The notes: generated by a model from the letters alone, not told the origin. A stretch of 64,000 nt of DNA from Rhizobiales bacterium UBA3584 (GCA_002375765.1 DFMV01000013.1:1-64000); one strand, 5' to 3'; numbered from the stretch's first letter, positions 8,418 through 18,821 are shown. Numbers and translations are program-made.

Positions 8418-9785
8418 TCAGCGGCCCCAGGTCGAGTTGAACGGGCCAGGGAAAATGATGTCCTGCTCAACGAATACGTTGAACTGATAGCCGGGCCTGA
8501 TTTCCAAGGTCGGCTGTACGTCGAGATTGCGCGTGATCGTCTGGTCTGCGATTCGGCCGAACGTGTCGGCAAAATTGCGACGAGCCGCGTCCTCAAGGTT
8601 GTTCTGGTTTTGCTGCCAGGGCGACGTGTTCGATTGCGGGAAAGCCGCATCGATCCCGGTGCCGATCAGCGCCACAAGGATCGCCGAGCCGAAGGTTTCG
8701 AGATAGCGGCTGTTCACCCGATCGGTGAAGCCGCTATAGCCCTGCGTATTCTGTCCGGGCATTCCGCCGATTTGCAGGGTCGAACCGTTCGGGAAAACAA
8801 GGTCGGTCCAGATGACCAGCACGCGTTTTTGACCAAATGAGACGTTGGAATCATAGCGCCCGACAAGTCGCGTACCCTGCGGGATCAGGAGCCGATGTCC
8901 GGTGGCGCTATCATAGACGTTCTGGCGCACCTGGGCGGTAATCCGACCGGGAAGATCGGAGTTGATGCCCGTAATGAGCGTCGCCGGAATCACCGATCCG
9001 CGTTTGAGCTCATAGGGCGAAAGCTGAGGAACGACCATATTGGGCAGGTAACCGAGGTCGTCAATCTCCTGATTGAAGAACGATTCCTTGCCCGCCTGGT
9101 TGTTGGGATCGGTGCGCCCCGCTCCCAGTCCACCAAGTCCTGCCTGCATCGCGGCTGCGTAAAGATCCTGCACGCCCGAAGCACCACCCCCGCCGCCATG
9201 CTGGCCGGTGCCGCCCGAAGCGGTTCCGGCCTGTTGATCGCCCTGCCCTTCGACACCGTCGATATTGGCGAGGTTGACCGACATGGGACTGTTGGCGGCC
9301 GTTGGCCGCGCCTGTAGCGCGGCCATGTCCTGCCGATGCTGTTCACGCAAACCCGCTTCCTCGAACTCACGCTGGAGGCGCAGCCGCCATTCCGCTTCAG
9401 TCTCTTGTGGCTGCTGCTGCGTTTGAATCTGCTGAACCTGTGGCCGAGCCGGCGATGTAGGCTGCAGCTGGAATGGATTGGTAATGACCGGCTGACCATC
9501 TTCATCGACCTGTGGTGCCGTAACTGGCGGCGCCGGCCGAGCTGGTTCCCCGATAATGCCGGGCGGTACCCCCCGCGTCAGTTCATCGGCAAGGTCCGAG
9601 GCGGGCTGACCGGGGGAGCCGTCCATCCCGCCGCTTCGATTTCCTATGCCCCGTTGCGACAAGCCCCAAAACACGACGCCGATGAAGACGACGACAATGA
9701 TGATGAAGGCGATGACCGGAAGGCGGTTAAGACGGCGGATTTTTGGCTGATCTTCACCGCTGCCATCGAGATCGATCGAACTCAC
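8418..9785 (-). CDS. trbI: TrbI, VirB10-like type IV secretion channel protein
   Basis: VirB10/TrbI spans from the inner to the outer membrane and senses ATP use in conjugation channels. It has one N-terminal transmembrane segment (LPVIAFIIIVVVFIGVVFWG), a Pro/Gln-rich periplasmic linker, and the conserved C-terminal beta-barrel with ELKRGSVIPATLITGINSDL and LLIPQGTRLVGRYDS. The GTG at 9785 is chosen because AAAGGAGG precedes it; longer upstream reading has no protein-like character. About 455 residues, normal for the family. Last intact gene of the trb operon. Confidence 0.93.
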   Translation of the reverse strand: MSSIDLDGSGEDQPKIRRLNRLPVIAFIIIVVVFIGVVFWGLSQRGIGNRSGGMDGSPGQPASDLADELTRGVPPGIIGEPARPAPPVTAPQVDEDGQPVITNPFQLQPTSPARPQVQQIQTQQQPQETEAEWRLRLQREFEEAGLREQHRQDMAALQARPTAANSPMSVNLANIDGVEGQGDQQAGTASGGTGQHGGGGGASGVQDLYAAAMQAGLGGLGAGRTDPNNQAGKESFFNQEIDDLGYLPNMVVPQLSPYELKRGSVIPATLITGINSDLPGRITAQVRQNVYDSATGHRLLIPQGTRLVGRYDSNVSFGQKRVLVIWTDLVFPNGSTLQIGGMPGQNTQGYSGFTDRVNSRYLETFGSAILVALIGTGIDAAFPQSNTSPWQQNQNNLEDAARRNFADTFGRIADQTITRNLDVQPTLEIRPGYQFNVFVEQDIIFPGPFNSTWGR

Positions 9786-9798
9786 CGGCGTTCCTCCT

Positions 9799-10257
9799 TT
9801 AAGTCGTCGTTCGGCGCATGATCGAAAGTGGGCTTGCCGGTTGCGCACCAAGCTCTGTGATCGCGTATGTGCGCGCCAGCTCAACCGAGGGCGTTGAGAT
9901 TCGCGTGAGGACCTGGCCCTCGAAGGCATTGACGGTATAGGCCAGCGGGATTGCTCCCTGCCCCGAGGTGGACGGATTGACCGCATAGCCCCAGCCACGA
10001 AGATGTTCTTCGAGAGCGGCGGACATTGGTGAGCCATCGGACTTGAGCGCGATGGTGCCAGTCCCCGGTCCAACGTGTTCGGCCAGTTGGGCGACCATGT
10101 CGCCGGCGACCGCATTGGCGGCGTAAGCGCTCAGATTGGCGGCATCGGTGCTGGATGCGGCGGAAAAATAGCCGCCACCAGTCGTCATGCAGCCGGCGAG
10201 CGAGAGCGAGACAAGCGCCACGGAAAGGGCGCGCGTGATCCTGGAGACGCCAGACAT
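9799..10257 (-). CDS. trbH: TrbH-like conjugal transfer lipoprotein
   Basis: A 152-residue protein with an N-terminal signal sequence ending in the lipobox LAGC. It sits between trbG and trbI, the usual place of trbH in Ti-type operons. It contains Ala-rich stretches (SSTDAANLSAYAANAVAGDM) and no enzyme motif. The family acts in mating-pair formation, possibly like VirB7 in stabilising the outer-membrane core. Start at 10257, two bases after trbG. Confidence 0.8.
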   Translation of the reverse strand: MSGVSRITRALSVALVSLSLAGCMTTGGGYFSAASSTDAANLSAYAANAVAGDMVAQLAEHVGPGTGTIALKSDGSPMSAALEEHLRGWGYAVNPSTSGQGAIPLAYTVNAFEGQVLTRISTPSVELARTYAITELGAQPASPLSIMRRTTT

Positions 10258-10259
10258 GA

Positions 10260-11084
10260 CTATCCCCTCCTCTGAATGGTAATGCGCTGCTGTTGATTGC
10301 CCACGCCGTTGACCAGCACGGCCCGATCGATCAGGTAATCCACGATCATCATGTTGTTGTTGAGCCGGTAATTGACGATCTGGTTTTGTCCGCCCGACTG
10401 GACGAACAGGATCGGGGCATCGCCGCTGCCGAGGTGGCCGGGGAACTGAATGTAGGTCTTCATCCCGTCGGTATAGATGCGCGACGGCTTCCACCGGGCA
10501 TTGCCGCTGATCGAGAAGTTGAAATTGAGGTTTTCGGCGGGGACGCCAGCGCCAGGAATGATGCTGTCCTGAATCTGCTGATTTACGGCGGCGATTTGCT
10601 GGCGAATATCCTCCGGATAGGAGAAAGCGACCCGAGCCATATAGCCGCTCGAACGCGACTCGAGATTGATGTGGTAGGTGCGCCGCGATGTGGTGACGAC
10701 CATACTCGTCTTGAGCCCCGCTTCGGCGGGTTTGACCACAAGATGGATGCGAGGGCCTTCGGGCGAACCCGACGACGCCGGCTCGACCTGCCAACGAACC
10801 GTATCGCCCACTAGAACGTCGCGAACCGCTTCACCGGCCTGCAACGCAATTTCGCAGAGTTGCAATGGGGAACAAACAACGGTCGGCTGCGTTTCGCCAT
10901 AGAGATAGATCACGGTGCCGTCTGCGCCCCGGGTCATCACGGCCGGGGCGTTCTGCCACTGGCCCGAGAGATGAGTGCCTCGTTGGGCGTTCTGGTCGGC
11001 TGCGAAACTAGCCGAAGGGGCGAGGCTTGCCGCCATCAAGGCAAACGCACCCACGCCCGCGCGCAAATATCTGGTGTTGAACAT
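10260..11084 (-). CDS. trbG: TrbG, VirB9-like outer-membrane core protein
   Basis: VirB9/TrbG proteins form the outer-membrane ring of the type IV secretion core with VirB7 and VirB10. The protein starts with a cleavable signal peptide ([14 protein letters not shown]). It then has the N-terminal beta domain ([20 protein letters not shown]) and the C-terminal domain with [16 protein letters not shown] and [16 protein letters not shown], which are strongly conserved in the family. Length of 274 is normal. Confidence 0.93.
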   Translation of the reverse strand: MFNTRYLRAGVGAFALMAASLAPSASFAADQNAQRGTHLSGQWQNAPAVMTRGADGTVIYLYGETQPTVVCSPLQLCEIALQAGEAVRDVLVGDTVRWQVEPASSGSPEGPRIHLVVKPAEAGLKTSMVVTTSRRTYHINLESRSSGYMARVAFSYPEDIRQQIAAVNQQIQDSIIPGAGVPAENLNFNFSISGNARWKPSRIYTDGMKTYIQFPGHLGSGDAPILFVQSGGQNQIVNYRLNNNMMIVDYLIDRAVLVNGVGNQQQRITIQRRG

Positions 11085-11108
11085 TACTCTCTCCGCGAGC
11101 GATGGAAA

Positions 11109-11768
11109 CTAAAGCTGAGCCGTCCAATCGAAATCGGCCAGGTAAAGACCGATCGGATTGAGACGAATGATAGCCTCGTCTTGAGGCGGCGATAGTGTAA
11201 CGGTGGCAACTCCGCGCCAGCGGCGCGTCCGCAATTCCCTGCCCTGCCGATCGCGCTCGATTTCGGTCCAATCGATCTGATAGGACTGGTTGGACAGAGC
11301 CACTACGTTGTTGATTTCGACGGAAACGGTCTTTTCGCGCGCCTGATCAAAGGGCGAATTGTTGCGGAACCACGCATTGACCTTTTCGGTCGAAGGATCT
11401 TGGCGGCGCAGCATCGCATAGGTGCGGTTGATGTAGCCGGTCTGGACGACCGTATCGGGCGTGATCGAGCGGAAGTTCGTCACCCACTGGCCAAGCATCG
11501 AGCGCACCACGCGCTCATCGGCGTATTCGATCTGTGCGGGGAACCCGCCCGCGGCCGAATTGCCGAGCTGATCGACTTCGACAATGTAGGGCACGAGCTT
11601 GACCTGTGTGGACTGGTACAGCGCGTAGCCAAAACCGATCACGGCCATGGTCATCGAGACTAAGCCGATTGTGCGCCAAGCGGTTGCTGCACGCGCATAG
11701 GAGCCATAGCGCTCGTTCCATTCATAACGTGCGGCCAGATAGGGATTGTCGGGTACTTTCTTAGCCAT
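11109..11768 (-). CDS. trbF: TrbF, VirB8-like inner-membrane protein
   Basis: VirB8-like proteins are bitopic inner-membrane proteins that nucleate assembly of the secretion channel. After a cytoplasmic start ([20 protein letters not shown]), one membrane segment ([18 protein letters not shown]) leads to a periplasmic NTF2-like domain with [14 protein letters not shown] and [12 protein letters not shown]. Length of 219 fits. It follows trbL and precedes trbG, as in Ti plasmids. Confidence 0.92.
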   Translation of the reverse strand: MAKKVPDNPYLAARYEWNERYGSYARAATAWRTIGLVSMTMAVIGFGYALYQSTQVKLVPYIVEVDQLGNSAAGGFPAQIEYADERVVRSMLGQWVTNFRSITPDTVVQTGYINRTYAMLRRQDPSTEKVNAWFRNNSPFDQAREKTVSVEINNVVALSNQSYQIDWTEIERDRQGRELRTRRWRGVATVTLSPPQDEAIIRLNPIGLYLADFDWTAQL

Positions 11769-11798
11769 GCGCTATGCCTCGAACTCGCTTGCGAACGC

Positions 11799-12983
11799 TC
11801 ATTTGCCGTCGTCCATCATTCTGTTGGTGTTTCCGCCACGCCCCTGTTGGCTGTCGCGGAGCTTTTGGTTGGCGAGCCCGAGGGTCGAACCCATCCGCGC
11901 GCCGGGAATGCCCATGAGCTTGTCGGCTCCAGCGCTGGAAACCGAACTGAGCGCCTTCAAAGCAGCGCCTGCTTGCCCGGCCACTCCCGATCCTGACGCC
12001 CTTGCCGCCCTTGCCGCTTTCCATGCTCCAGCGGCGACGCCTCCGACGCCTAGAGCCGCCCCGGCCGCCGCGCCGCTCGCCGCCGCCCCATAGCGACCGG
12101 CCTGGGAGCCAGATCGAATGGCTTCCATCCCCGAGCCTACGGAAACTCCCTGCACGACGCCCTGAATAATCCCCGGCACGAACACTCCGAGGATGAGCAT
12201 GATGAACGCGACCGCTGCCATCATCGCCGGGCCGCTGGCGGAGGTGATAACGAGAGGGTCGTTGGAAAAATTTGTAAGGATTTGGGAGCCGATCGCCGCG
12301 AGAACGACAAGTCCCATAATCTTCATGCCAACGCTGAACGCATAAACCAGGTAGCGAATGGCGAAGTCTTTGGTGAAGGACGAGCCACCAAGACCGAGCA
12401 ACAACATGCCGGCGATCAGGCCGACATACATTTCAATGATGACTGCCAGGAGGATCGCAGCAAACAGGCCCATCGCTACGATGATGAGAAGTCCGCAGAA
12501 GTGCATCATCCACCCTTGTGCGAAGGCCTGCCATGGCAGGGTGGCTGCTTGAGCGGACAAGCGATCGTTGACGCTCACGCCCGTAGCGAAAATGTCGGCC
12601 GGTGACACTCGGCCACCCGAGCTTGAACTTCCGATCTCCCACAGACTGTTAACGATGGCCTTGGCGAGTTCCGGTCCGCTTGCGAGCACGAACGCAAAGA
12701 ACCCGATGAACATGATGCGCCGCACCAGCTCGGCAAACCACGATTCAAGTGTGGCTGCATTGATGGCAAGCCATATGGCCGCCAGCCCGATTTCTATGGC
12801 AGCGAGCATCCAAAAGAGCGACGTTGCCGCCTGAAGCAGGCGGTCTTCCCAGGATCGCGCGGCGCTCGTGATCTGCTGTTGCAGATCATCGAGCACAGTT
12901 GCCTGAACCTGAGCCACGACCGGTTCGCTCGCCAACAATGAGGCAATGCCGGCCACCACAACCACAACGGCAACGTTTTTCAT
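11799..12983 (-). CDS. trbL: TrbL, VirB6-like polytopic membrane protein
   Basis: The polytopic inner-membrane component thought to form part of the DNA path. A signal-like N-terminus is followed by at least five hydrophobic segments (for example AAIEIGLAAIWLAINAATLE and MGLFAAILLAVIIEMYVGLI). A Gly/Ala-rich, low-complexity cytoplasmic tail begins near residue 280. A length of 394 is normal. The gene is inside the trb operon between trbK and trbF. Confidence 0.92.
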   Translation of the reverse strand: MKNVAVVVVVAGIASLLASEPVVAQVQATVLDDLQQQITSAARSWEDRLLQAATSLFWMLAAIEIGLAAIWLAINAATLESWFAELVRRIMFIGFFAFVLASGPELAKAIVNSLWEIGSSSSGGRVSPADIFATGVSVNDRLSAQAATLPWQAFAQGWMMHFCGLLIIVAMGLFAAILLAVIIEMYVGLIAGMLLLGLGGSSFTKDFAIRYLVYAFSVGMKIMGLVVLAAIGSQILTNFSNDPLVITSASGPAMMAAVAFIMLILGVFVPGIIQGVVQGVSVGSGMEAIRSGSQAGRYGAAASGAAAGAALGVGGVAAGAWKAARAARASGSGVAGQAGAALKALSSVSSAGADKLMGIPGARMGSTLGLANQKLRDSQQGRGGNTNRMMDDGK

Positions 12984-13006
12984 TAGATACCTCTAAGGGT
13001 TGATCA

Positions 13007-13252
13007 TCACCATTCCGGCCGGAAATCCTGGCCGGCCCCCGGCTGAACACCGGTTGGCTGCGACCAACTCTCGGCGGCAGCGCGGGCGCGCTGGCGTTCG
13101 GCAGTTTCTTGTTCGGCAAGCTCAACCTGCCGCTCAAGCAGAGCGCGCATTTCAGGATCGGTGGTAGAGACCGCCAAATAGGTCACAACGCCACCCGCCA
13201 GGGCAGCGACCAAGGCGATGACGATAACGAGCGGAAGCTTGACCATCTTCAT
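13007..13252 (-). CDS. trbK: TrbK-like small protein (entry-exclusion position)
   Basis: An 81-residue protein with an N-terminal membrane segment (LPLVIVIALVAALAGGVVTY) and a charged helical region. In Ti and IncP operons the gene between trbJ and trbL is trbK, an entry-exclusion lipoprotein; here no lipobox Cys is visible. The ATG at 13252 overlaps the trbJ stop as TGATG; GTG codons just upstream are alternatives. Its last residues, QPGAGQDFRPEW, nearly repeat the end of TrbJ. Confidence 0.7.
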   Translation of the reverse strand: MKMVKLPLVIVIALVAALAGGVVTYLAVSTTDPEMRALLERQVELAEQETAERQRARAAAESWSQPTGVQPGAGQDFRPEW

Positions 13253-14043
13253 CACCACTCCGGCCTAAAGTCGCGACCGCCGCCGGGCTGGATGCCCGAT
13301 GGCCTGGTCCATTCCTCATAGGCGGTTTGCCGAAGATCAATTTGAGCTTGTTCAGATTGGTACCAAGTGCCCATCATCGTCGATTGCTGGGCGACCAGTC
13401 CGCGCAGCTTCTGCATCTGCTCGACTTGCTGACTGGCGATCGAATGGCCGACCTGCAAAGCCTGCATCTGGCCGACAGCAGTTTCCGATTGGCGCTGCAA
13501 CTGCGCCATGGTTTGCGTCTCGGTTTGCAACTGATCTGCCGTCAGGCCCGCCCCGGCGAGGGTACCGGCGATCGTGTCGCGGTTGGTCTGCGACCAATCA
13601 GCATACTGCTCGGAGAAGTCCTGCCCCTCACTGAGTCCATGGGCGAACTCATCAAAGCTCGGGAACCGCTGCTTTAGAACGTCATCGAGCCCGCCCATAG
13701 AGAAAGCGATCCCTTCACCTTGGGCGACAAGCTGTTGAAGCCGATTCAGATCGGCAACCGCATCACCCCAAATGTTATCGGGCAGCTTTTCCAGATTTTG
13801 CAGCATCGTGCGGTACTGATCGATCTGGTTCTGGATTTGGGTGAGCTGGTTGGCAATCTGCTGGGCGTTCTGGCCGACCTGCTCAATATTGGAGCCGGCA
13901 AGGTCCACCAGTTGGACATTGTTGAGTAGCTGCGTCCATTCGGTCGCGCCGCCCGCCGCCGCCCCGGCATGGGCAGCACCAGCCAGGCCGACCGACAGGA
14001 TAGCGGACAGAGCCACGCTAACAAGCTTGGCGTAGATTCGCAT
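13252..14043 (-). CDS. trbJ: TrbJ, VirB5-like minor pilus component
   Basis: VirB5-type proteins are secreted, helical pilus-tip adhesins. There is a clear signal peptide (AILSVGLAGAAHA, about residues 12-26), then Gln-rich amphipathic helices (NIEQVGQNAQQIANQLTQIQ) and a second helical block rich in Gln and Met. A length of 263 is normal. The start overlaps the end of trbE by 26 bases. The tail QPGGGRDFRPEW is shared with TrbK. Confidence 0.9.
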   Translation of the reverse strand: MRIYAKLVSVALSAILSVGLAGAAHAGAAAGGATEWTQLLNNVQLVDLAGSNIEQVGQNAQQIANQLTQIQNQIDQYRTMLQNLEKLPDNIWGDAVADLNRLQQLVAQGEGIAFSMGGLDDVLKQRFPSFDEFAHGLSEGQDFSEQYADWSQTNRDTIAGTLAGAGLTADQLQTETQTMAQLQRQSETAVGQMQALQVGHSIASQQVEQMQKLRGLVAQQSTMMGTWYQSEQAQIDLRQTAYEEWTRPSGIQPGGGRDFRPEW

Positions 14044-16456
14044 CTTCGATTCCTCTCGATAAAAGCCAATGGGTAGTCCAGTCGTCGCCATAGGTTTGCC
14101 GCAGATCCTTGATCCGCTTGATGTCGTCCTTTCCGGACGCGCCCACGAAAGACAGGGTGATCGGCCCCAGGGCCATGTCGAACAGCCGCCGCCCGTCCGG
14201 CGAGGCCACATAGTATTCGCACTTGGGAGTGGCGGTTGCGACGATCTCAATTTGCCGTTCGTTGAAGCCGATCCGTTCATAAAACTCGCGCGTGCCGGAT
14301 TCGCGAGCCGCCCCGTTGGGCAGGCAAATCTTGGTCGGGCAACTCTCTTTGAGAACGTCGATGATGCCCGAGCCGGTCGCATCGGAAATCGACTGCGTTG
14401 CAAGGATCACCGCGCAATTGGCCTTGCGCAGAACCTTGAGCCATTCCCTGATTTTTTCCCTGAAAACGGGATGACCAAGCATCAACCAAGCCTCATCGAG
14501 AATGATAAGGCTGGGCTCGCCGGTCAGGCGCTTCTCGATACGGCGGAACAGGTAGAGAAGGACCGGCACAAGGTTGCGGTCCCCCATGTTCATCAGCTCT
14601 TCGATTTCAAAGGTCTGGAACGCGGAAAGCTTGAGGGTATCGCTTTCAGCGTCGAGCAGGTTCCCCATCGGACCTTCAACGGTGTAATGTTGAAGCGCAT
14701 CCTTGATATCGCGCTTCTGAACGCCCGACACGAAGTCCGAGAGGGACCGGTGTTCGGAGCTGGCCATAAGATCAATCTGATGGCTGATCGCGTTGCGATG
14801 GTCAGGATCGACCTTGACCCCCTGCATCGTAATCAGCGTTTCGATCCATTCGGCCGCCCAAGCCTTGTCCGAATCCGTTTCCAGTTCGGAAAGCGGCGCG
14901 AAGGCCAGAACATCGTTCGAGCCAACATCGTAATGATCCCCGCTAACCGCGACGGTGAGCGGGTACATGGACTTGCCCTTGTCGAAGGCAAAAACCTGGG
15001 CGTCCTTGTAGCGTCGGAACTGTGCTGCGATCAGCGCGAGCAAAGTGGATTTGCCCGAACCGGTTGGCCCGAAAATCAGGGTGTGGCCGACGTCGCCAAC
15101 ATGCAGGTTGAGCCGGAACGGGCTTGAGCCAGAGGCCACCTGCATCAGCGGGGGCGAGCCTTCCGGATAGAATGGGCACGGCGCTTCGGCTCCACCAGAC
15201 CACACCGAATTGAGCGGCACCATGTCAGCGAGATTGCGTGTGTGGATCAGCGGTTCGCGGATATTGGCGTACCAGTTGCCCGGCAAACTCCCCAAATAGG
15301 CTTCGGTGGCGTTGAGCGTTTCGATCCGCGCGGCAAAACCTTCGGCCTGGATCAAACGCCGAACGCCCTCGCACTTTTCGCGCAGACGAGCCTCATCGGT
15401 CTCGAATATCACGATGACCGGCGTGTAATAGCCATAGGCGATGAGCTGGCTATTGGCCGCCGCGATGGCGTCCTCACTTTCGGCCACCATCAAAGCGGCG
15501 TCCTGGTCGATGGCGCCCGAATTGGTCTGGAAAAGCTGATCCATGAAGGGCCGGACCTTCTGAATCCACTTCTTGCGTGTGCGTTCGAGCTTCTGTCGTG
15601 CTTCGACGGGATCGAGGAACATAAAGCGGCTGGACCAGCGATAGGTCAGCGGCATGAGATCGAGCGAATTGAGAATGCCCGGCCAGCTCTCGGCCGGAAA
15701 ACCGTCAATCGCCACAATGCCGACATAGCGATTGTCCACCAGTGGCGAGAGGCCATGGTGGAACTCGGCCGTTACGACGTAGTCGAGATACATCGGGATA
15801 TCGGGAAGCCGGATCGGGTGGGTTTCCCCCACGATGCAGAAGCGGGCGAACTGCAAAAGATCGTCATATTTGGCGATCTTGGCTCCGCCCCGTTCTTCAA
15901 CCTCATGAGTCTGCATCCGCCGTACCTGCACGACGTTCGCCATGTATTGCTCAAATTCCCGTATCGCGGTCTTGAACTTGTTCAGGATGCGATCGGCGTT
16001 CGTTTCGCGCCGGGAGTCGGCATCGGAATAAACATATTTGACCAATCCCGATTTGCGCTGTTCGGGCTCGCGATAGGTCAGGATGATGGCGTGCTGGCTC
16101 TCAAAATGGCCGTCCGCACGCTCAAAGCGCCGGCGCCGCTCATCGTCAATCAGGCGCGATACAGGGTCGGGGAAATAGCATTGCTCCGGCGAGGGATAGC
16201 TTGTCGTTGGGATGCGGATCGCTTCGACCTGTATCATCCAGCCCGTCCCGAGGCGGGCGAGGATGGTATTGATCTGGCGCGAAACCTCGTTGCGCTCGAA
16301 ATCGGTCGAGCTTTCACTGTCCGGCCCGGCGAAATACCAGCCCGCCATCAGCGAACCGTCCTTTAAGAGCATGATTCCGTTTTCGACCAGTGCCGCGTAG
16401 GGCAAAAGATCGGAGAATGACGGCCCCGCGTGCCGAAATTTCTTTAGCGCAACCAT
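14018..16456 (-). CDS. trbE: TrbE, VirB4-like ATPase of the secretion channel
   Basis: VirB4/TrbE is the large ATPase that powers pilus assembly and substrate transfer at the inner membrane. Walker A is seen as FGPTGSGKSTLL near residue 465 and Walker B as LIILDEAWLMLG near 650. About 812 residues, normal. The ATG at 16456 is chosen because it begins the conserved MVALKKFRHAGPSFSDLLPY. It follows trbD by a few bases and overlaps trbJ. Confidence 0.95.
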   Translation of the reverse strand: MVALKKFRHAGPSFSDLLPYAALVENGIMLLKDGSLMAGWYFAGPDSESSTDFERNEVSRQINTILARLGTGWMIQVEAIRIPTTSYPSPEQCYFPDPVSRLIDDERRRRFERADGHFESQHAIILTYREPEQRKSGLVKYVYSDADSRRETNADRILNKFKTAIREFEQYMANVVQVRRMQTHEVEERGGAKIAKYDDLLQFARFCIVGETHPIRLPDIPMYLDYVVTAEFHHGLSPLVDNRYVGIVAIDGFPAESWPGILNSLDLMPLTYRWSSRFMFLDPVEARQKLERTRKKWIQKVRPFMDQLFQTNSGAIDQDAALMVAESEDAIAAANSQLIAYGYYTPVIVIFETDEARLREKCEGVRRLIQAEGFAARIETLNATEAYLGSLPGNWYANIREPLIHTRNLADMVPLNSVWSGGAEAPCPFYPEGSPPLMQVASGSSPFRLNLHVGDVGHTLIFGPTGSGKSTLLALIAAQFRRYKDAQVFAFDKGKSMYPLTVAVSGDHYDVGSNDVLAFAPLSELETDSDKAWAAEWIETLITMQGVKVDPDHRNAISHQIDLMASSEHRSLSDFVSGVQKRDIKDALQHYTVEGPMGNLLDAESDTLKLSAFQTFEIEELMNMGDRNLVPVLLYLFRRIEKRLTGEPSLIILDEAWLMLGHPVFREKIREWLKVLRKANCAVILATQSISDATGSGIIDVLKESCPTKICLPNGAARESGTREFYERIGFNERQIEIVATATPKCEYYVASPDGRRLFDMALGPITLSFVGASGKDDIKRIKDLRQTYGDDWTTHWLLSRGIEDANLRQAC

Positions 16457-16460
16457 TGTA

Positions 16461-16760
16461 TCAGTATTTCCGCCAAGGGGTCGAGGTTGGCCGGTAATAG
16501 GACCGGTACTTGATGTGGCGCACATAGACGTGCCGCAGGAACGGATCGGATTTGGCCATCATTCGCAGCAGCCCAACGACCACGATCCAGATCACCGCCC
16601 CCAGGACCGCAGAAACAATCGTCAGGACCACGAAAACGAGGATGACGGCCAGAAGGCCAGTCACCAGCGCAAGTTCACGATCCGCCCCGAACAGGAGGGT
16701 CGGCCGTGATAGGGCGCGGTGAATCCGCGCCCTATCAAGGTTGTCGCCAACCTCAGCCAT
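16461..16760 (-). CDS. trbD: TrbD, VirB3-like membrane protein
   Basis: A 99-residue protein with the family pattern: a short cytoplasmic start containing [20 protein letters not shown], two membrane segments ([20 protein letters not shown] and [14 protein letters not shown]), and an aromatic and basic tail. VirB3 proteins work directly with VirB4, and here trbE follows after four bases. The start overlaps the end of trbC. Confidence 0.88.
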   Translation of the reverse strand: MAEVGDNLDRARIHRALSRPTLLFGADRELALVTGLLAVILVFVVLTIVSAVLGAVIWIVVVGLLRMMAKSDPFLRHVYVRHIKYRSYYRPTSTPWRKY

Positions 16761-17118
16761 CAGCCGGTTCCAATTCTGTGACGGTGGCCACCTGGGGCAC
16801 GCCAATAGACGCGCCGCCAGCACCGAACAGGCTGATAATTTGCGCGCCGCCGAGCAGAATGCCCGCGACGAGCACGACAAAAACAAGACGGCGAGCGAAG
16901 TCGTTCAGCTCGCCGCCAAAGATCAACATCGCACCCGCGATGGCGACGGCTGCGAGCGCGATCGCACCTGCGACCGGGCCGGTAATCGATTGCTGGATTT
17001 GTTGAAGCGGGCCTTCCCACGGAAGACCGCCGCCGCCGCCGCCAGCAAGCGCCGGTTCAATCATGAAAACAGACGCCGCGGCGAAGCCGAGCGTGAGCGA
17101 AAGGATTTTACGCGACAT
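16753..17118 (-). CDS. trbC: TrbC, VirB2-like pilin
   Basis: The major pilin of the conjugative pilus. It has a long signal sequence ([20 protein letters not shown]), a Gly-rich segment after the likely cleavage site, and two hydrophobic helices ([20 protein letters not shown] and [20 protein letters not shown]) separated by a short loop with ELNDFARR, the standard VirB2/TrbC fold. IncP TrbC is circularised; I cannot tell whether this one is. The start overlaps the trbB stop. Confidence 0.9.
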   Translation of the reverse strand: MSRKILSLTLGFAAASVFMIEPALAGGGGGGLPWEGPLQQIQQSITGPVAGAIALAAVAIAGAMLIFGGELNDFARRLVFVVLVAGILLGGAQIISLFGAGGASIGVPQVATVTELEPADG

Positions 17119-18103
17119 GGAGCTTTCCCTGCATACTGTCGGTTTTCGGATTGCCAATCGGCCTCGTCTGGTAGGTCCCATCGCGGAACCCATCGACCTT
17201 GAGGATTTCCCGAACCACGCGGCCTTGCGGCGCGCGCTCAATGGAGACGATCAGATCGACCGCCTCCCCGATCACTTCGGGCATGGGTTGCGTGGACACT
17301 TCCGCGACAAGCAGCTCGAGACGGGTCAAAGCCGCGAGTGCTGAATTGGAGTGAACAGTCGTCACACCGCCCGGATGGCCGGTGTTCCAAGCCTTTAGGA
17401 GCGTCAGGGCCGCGCCGTCGCGAACCTCGCCCACGATGATGCGGTCCGGACGGAGCCGCATCGTCGATTTCAGCAAACGGGCCATATCAACCGTATCTGT
17501 GGTATGCAGGCTGACATGGTTTTGCGCTGAACACTGAATTTCGGCGGTGTCTTCGAGGATCACCAGCCGATGATCGGGCGTCACTTCGACCAGTTCGGCC
17601 AGGATGGCGTTGGTCAGCGTCGTCTTGCCGGTGCCAGTGCCGCCCGAGATCACGATGTTGAGCCGGTTGGCGATCGCGTCGCGAATAACCTCAACCTGCG
17701 CGGCTGTCATGATGCCGTCGGCAACGTAGCGGTCGAGCCGGATCAGCATCGAGGCGCGTTTGCGAATGTTGAAAACCGGGGCAGGCGCGGCCGGTGGCAG
17801 GATACCCTCAAACCGATGGCCGTCCGGGGGAAGCTCCCCCGAGATTATCGGCCTGTCCTGCGTGGCCACCGTCTTGAGAGCGTGGGCCACCTTTCCGATC
17901 ACGCTTTCGGCGTCATGGGGCTCCATGCGCCCCGCATTTTCAATCCCGCTCCTGATCCGCTCGATGAAAAGGCTGCCATCGGGATTGAGCATCACTTCGA
18001 CAACGAGCGGGTCATCGAGAGCAGCCATGATCGTTGGTCCCAACGATGATCGGAGATTGTTCACCAACCTCCGTTTTGCTTCAGCGCCTCTGTCTGCGGC
18101 CAT
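17108..18103 (-). CDS. trbB: TrbB, VirB11-like ATPase
   Basis: A hexameric traffic ATPase at the inner face of the secretion channel. Walker A is [13 protein letters not shown] near residue 158; the Asp box and His box are visible in [11 protein letters not shown] and [14 protein letters not shown], and the arginine-rich switch in [18 protein letters not shown] length of 331 is normal. It is the first gene of the trb operon. In Ti plasmids traI (an autoinducer synthase) precedes it, but no traI, traR or traM is visible here. Confidence 0.95.
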   Translation of the reverse strand: MAADRGAEAKRRLVNNLRSSLGPTIMAALDDPLVVEVMLNPDGSLFIERIRSGIENAGRMEPHDAESVIGKVAHALKTVATQDRPIISGELPPDGHRFEGILPPAAPAPVFNIRKRASMLIRLDRYVADGIMTAAQVEVIRDAIANRLNIVISGGTGTGKTTLTNAILAELVEVTPDHRLVILEDTAEIQCSAQNHVSLHTTDTVDMARLLKSTMRLRPDRIIVGEVRDGAALTLLKAWNTGHPGGVTTVHSNSALAALTRLELLVAEVSTQPMPEVIGEAVDLIVSIERAPQGRVVREILKVDGFRDGTYQTRPIGNPKTDSMQGKLHVA

Positions 18104-18821
18104 ACGCCCGGCCTTTCCCCGAAGTCATATGAGTTAATAATCAGAAATCCTATTCAATTAAATAGTTTTAGGTCAACCCCTGATTAGTCCTCTCGCATGA
18201 GCAACGGCCAGTTTGTCACAGAAAAGCCACGCAGCCTGTGCCCAGGGTGCTGTCTCGTGACCATCCATTGTATCGGAACGGTTTCAGGCTCATCGAAAAG
18301 CCTGCCGCCTGGAGTCGGACACGTGCGGAAGCGCCCCGCCCAACTCCGGACCGGATAGCTACGATCGATCAGCTTGAAGTTCTTATGGCGTTCGCCAAGC
18401 CTGAGCGGCCCGGCCTCACCCCTTTTCCACCACTCGTTTCCGACCAGGCCGGCCATCCCAAGGGCCGCGTCAATGGCGCTTTGCGGCATCTTATCGCAAA
18501 GGGAGTGATCGATGCTTCGATCCTCTGGGCGCGATGGCCGGACACCGGGTCCGAGAAGGAACGATTAACTATGGCGGATCAGCTAAAATGCCGTCGGGAT
18601 GAGTGAGTCGCAGCGACACTACTCAACGTGACCCTCTATCCCTTTGCCCGAGCGGAACATCTTGGGTACGCATCGGGGACTGTGCCAGAGCATCCTGAAC
18701 ATTTGCGAGCTTTGAACCTCGGAAATGTGTGCCCAAAAAATTGGGGGTTGTGAATCGGCGCATCAACCGGCAAAAATAGTTGCTAGTTTTGACCAATTGG
18801 AGATTCGCTGCTGACAGAAGC
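18104..18821. other. Spacer between trb and repC, probable trb promoter region
   Basis: About 700 bases between trbB (minus) and the repC leader (plus). The first part, 18125-18180, is AT-rich and is the likely trb promoter. Two opposed frames (18184-18489 minus; 18238-18606 plus) look mildly protein-like, but I recognise neither and cannot choose. No quorum-sensing genes are found. Confidence 0.4.

Noticed and set aside
18104..18821. A quorum-sensing gene set (traI, traR, traM) as in Ti plasmids
   Set aside because: No reading frame here or elsewhere in the window resembles an autoinducer synthase or LuxR-type regulator.
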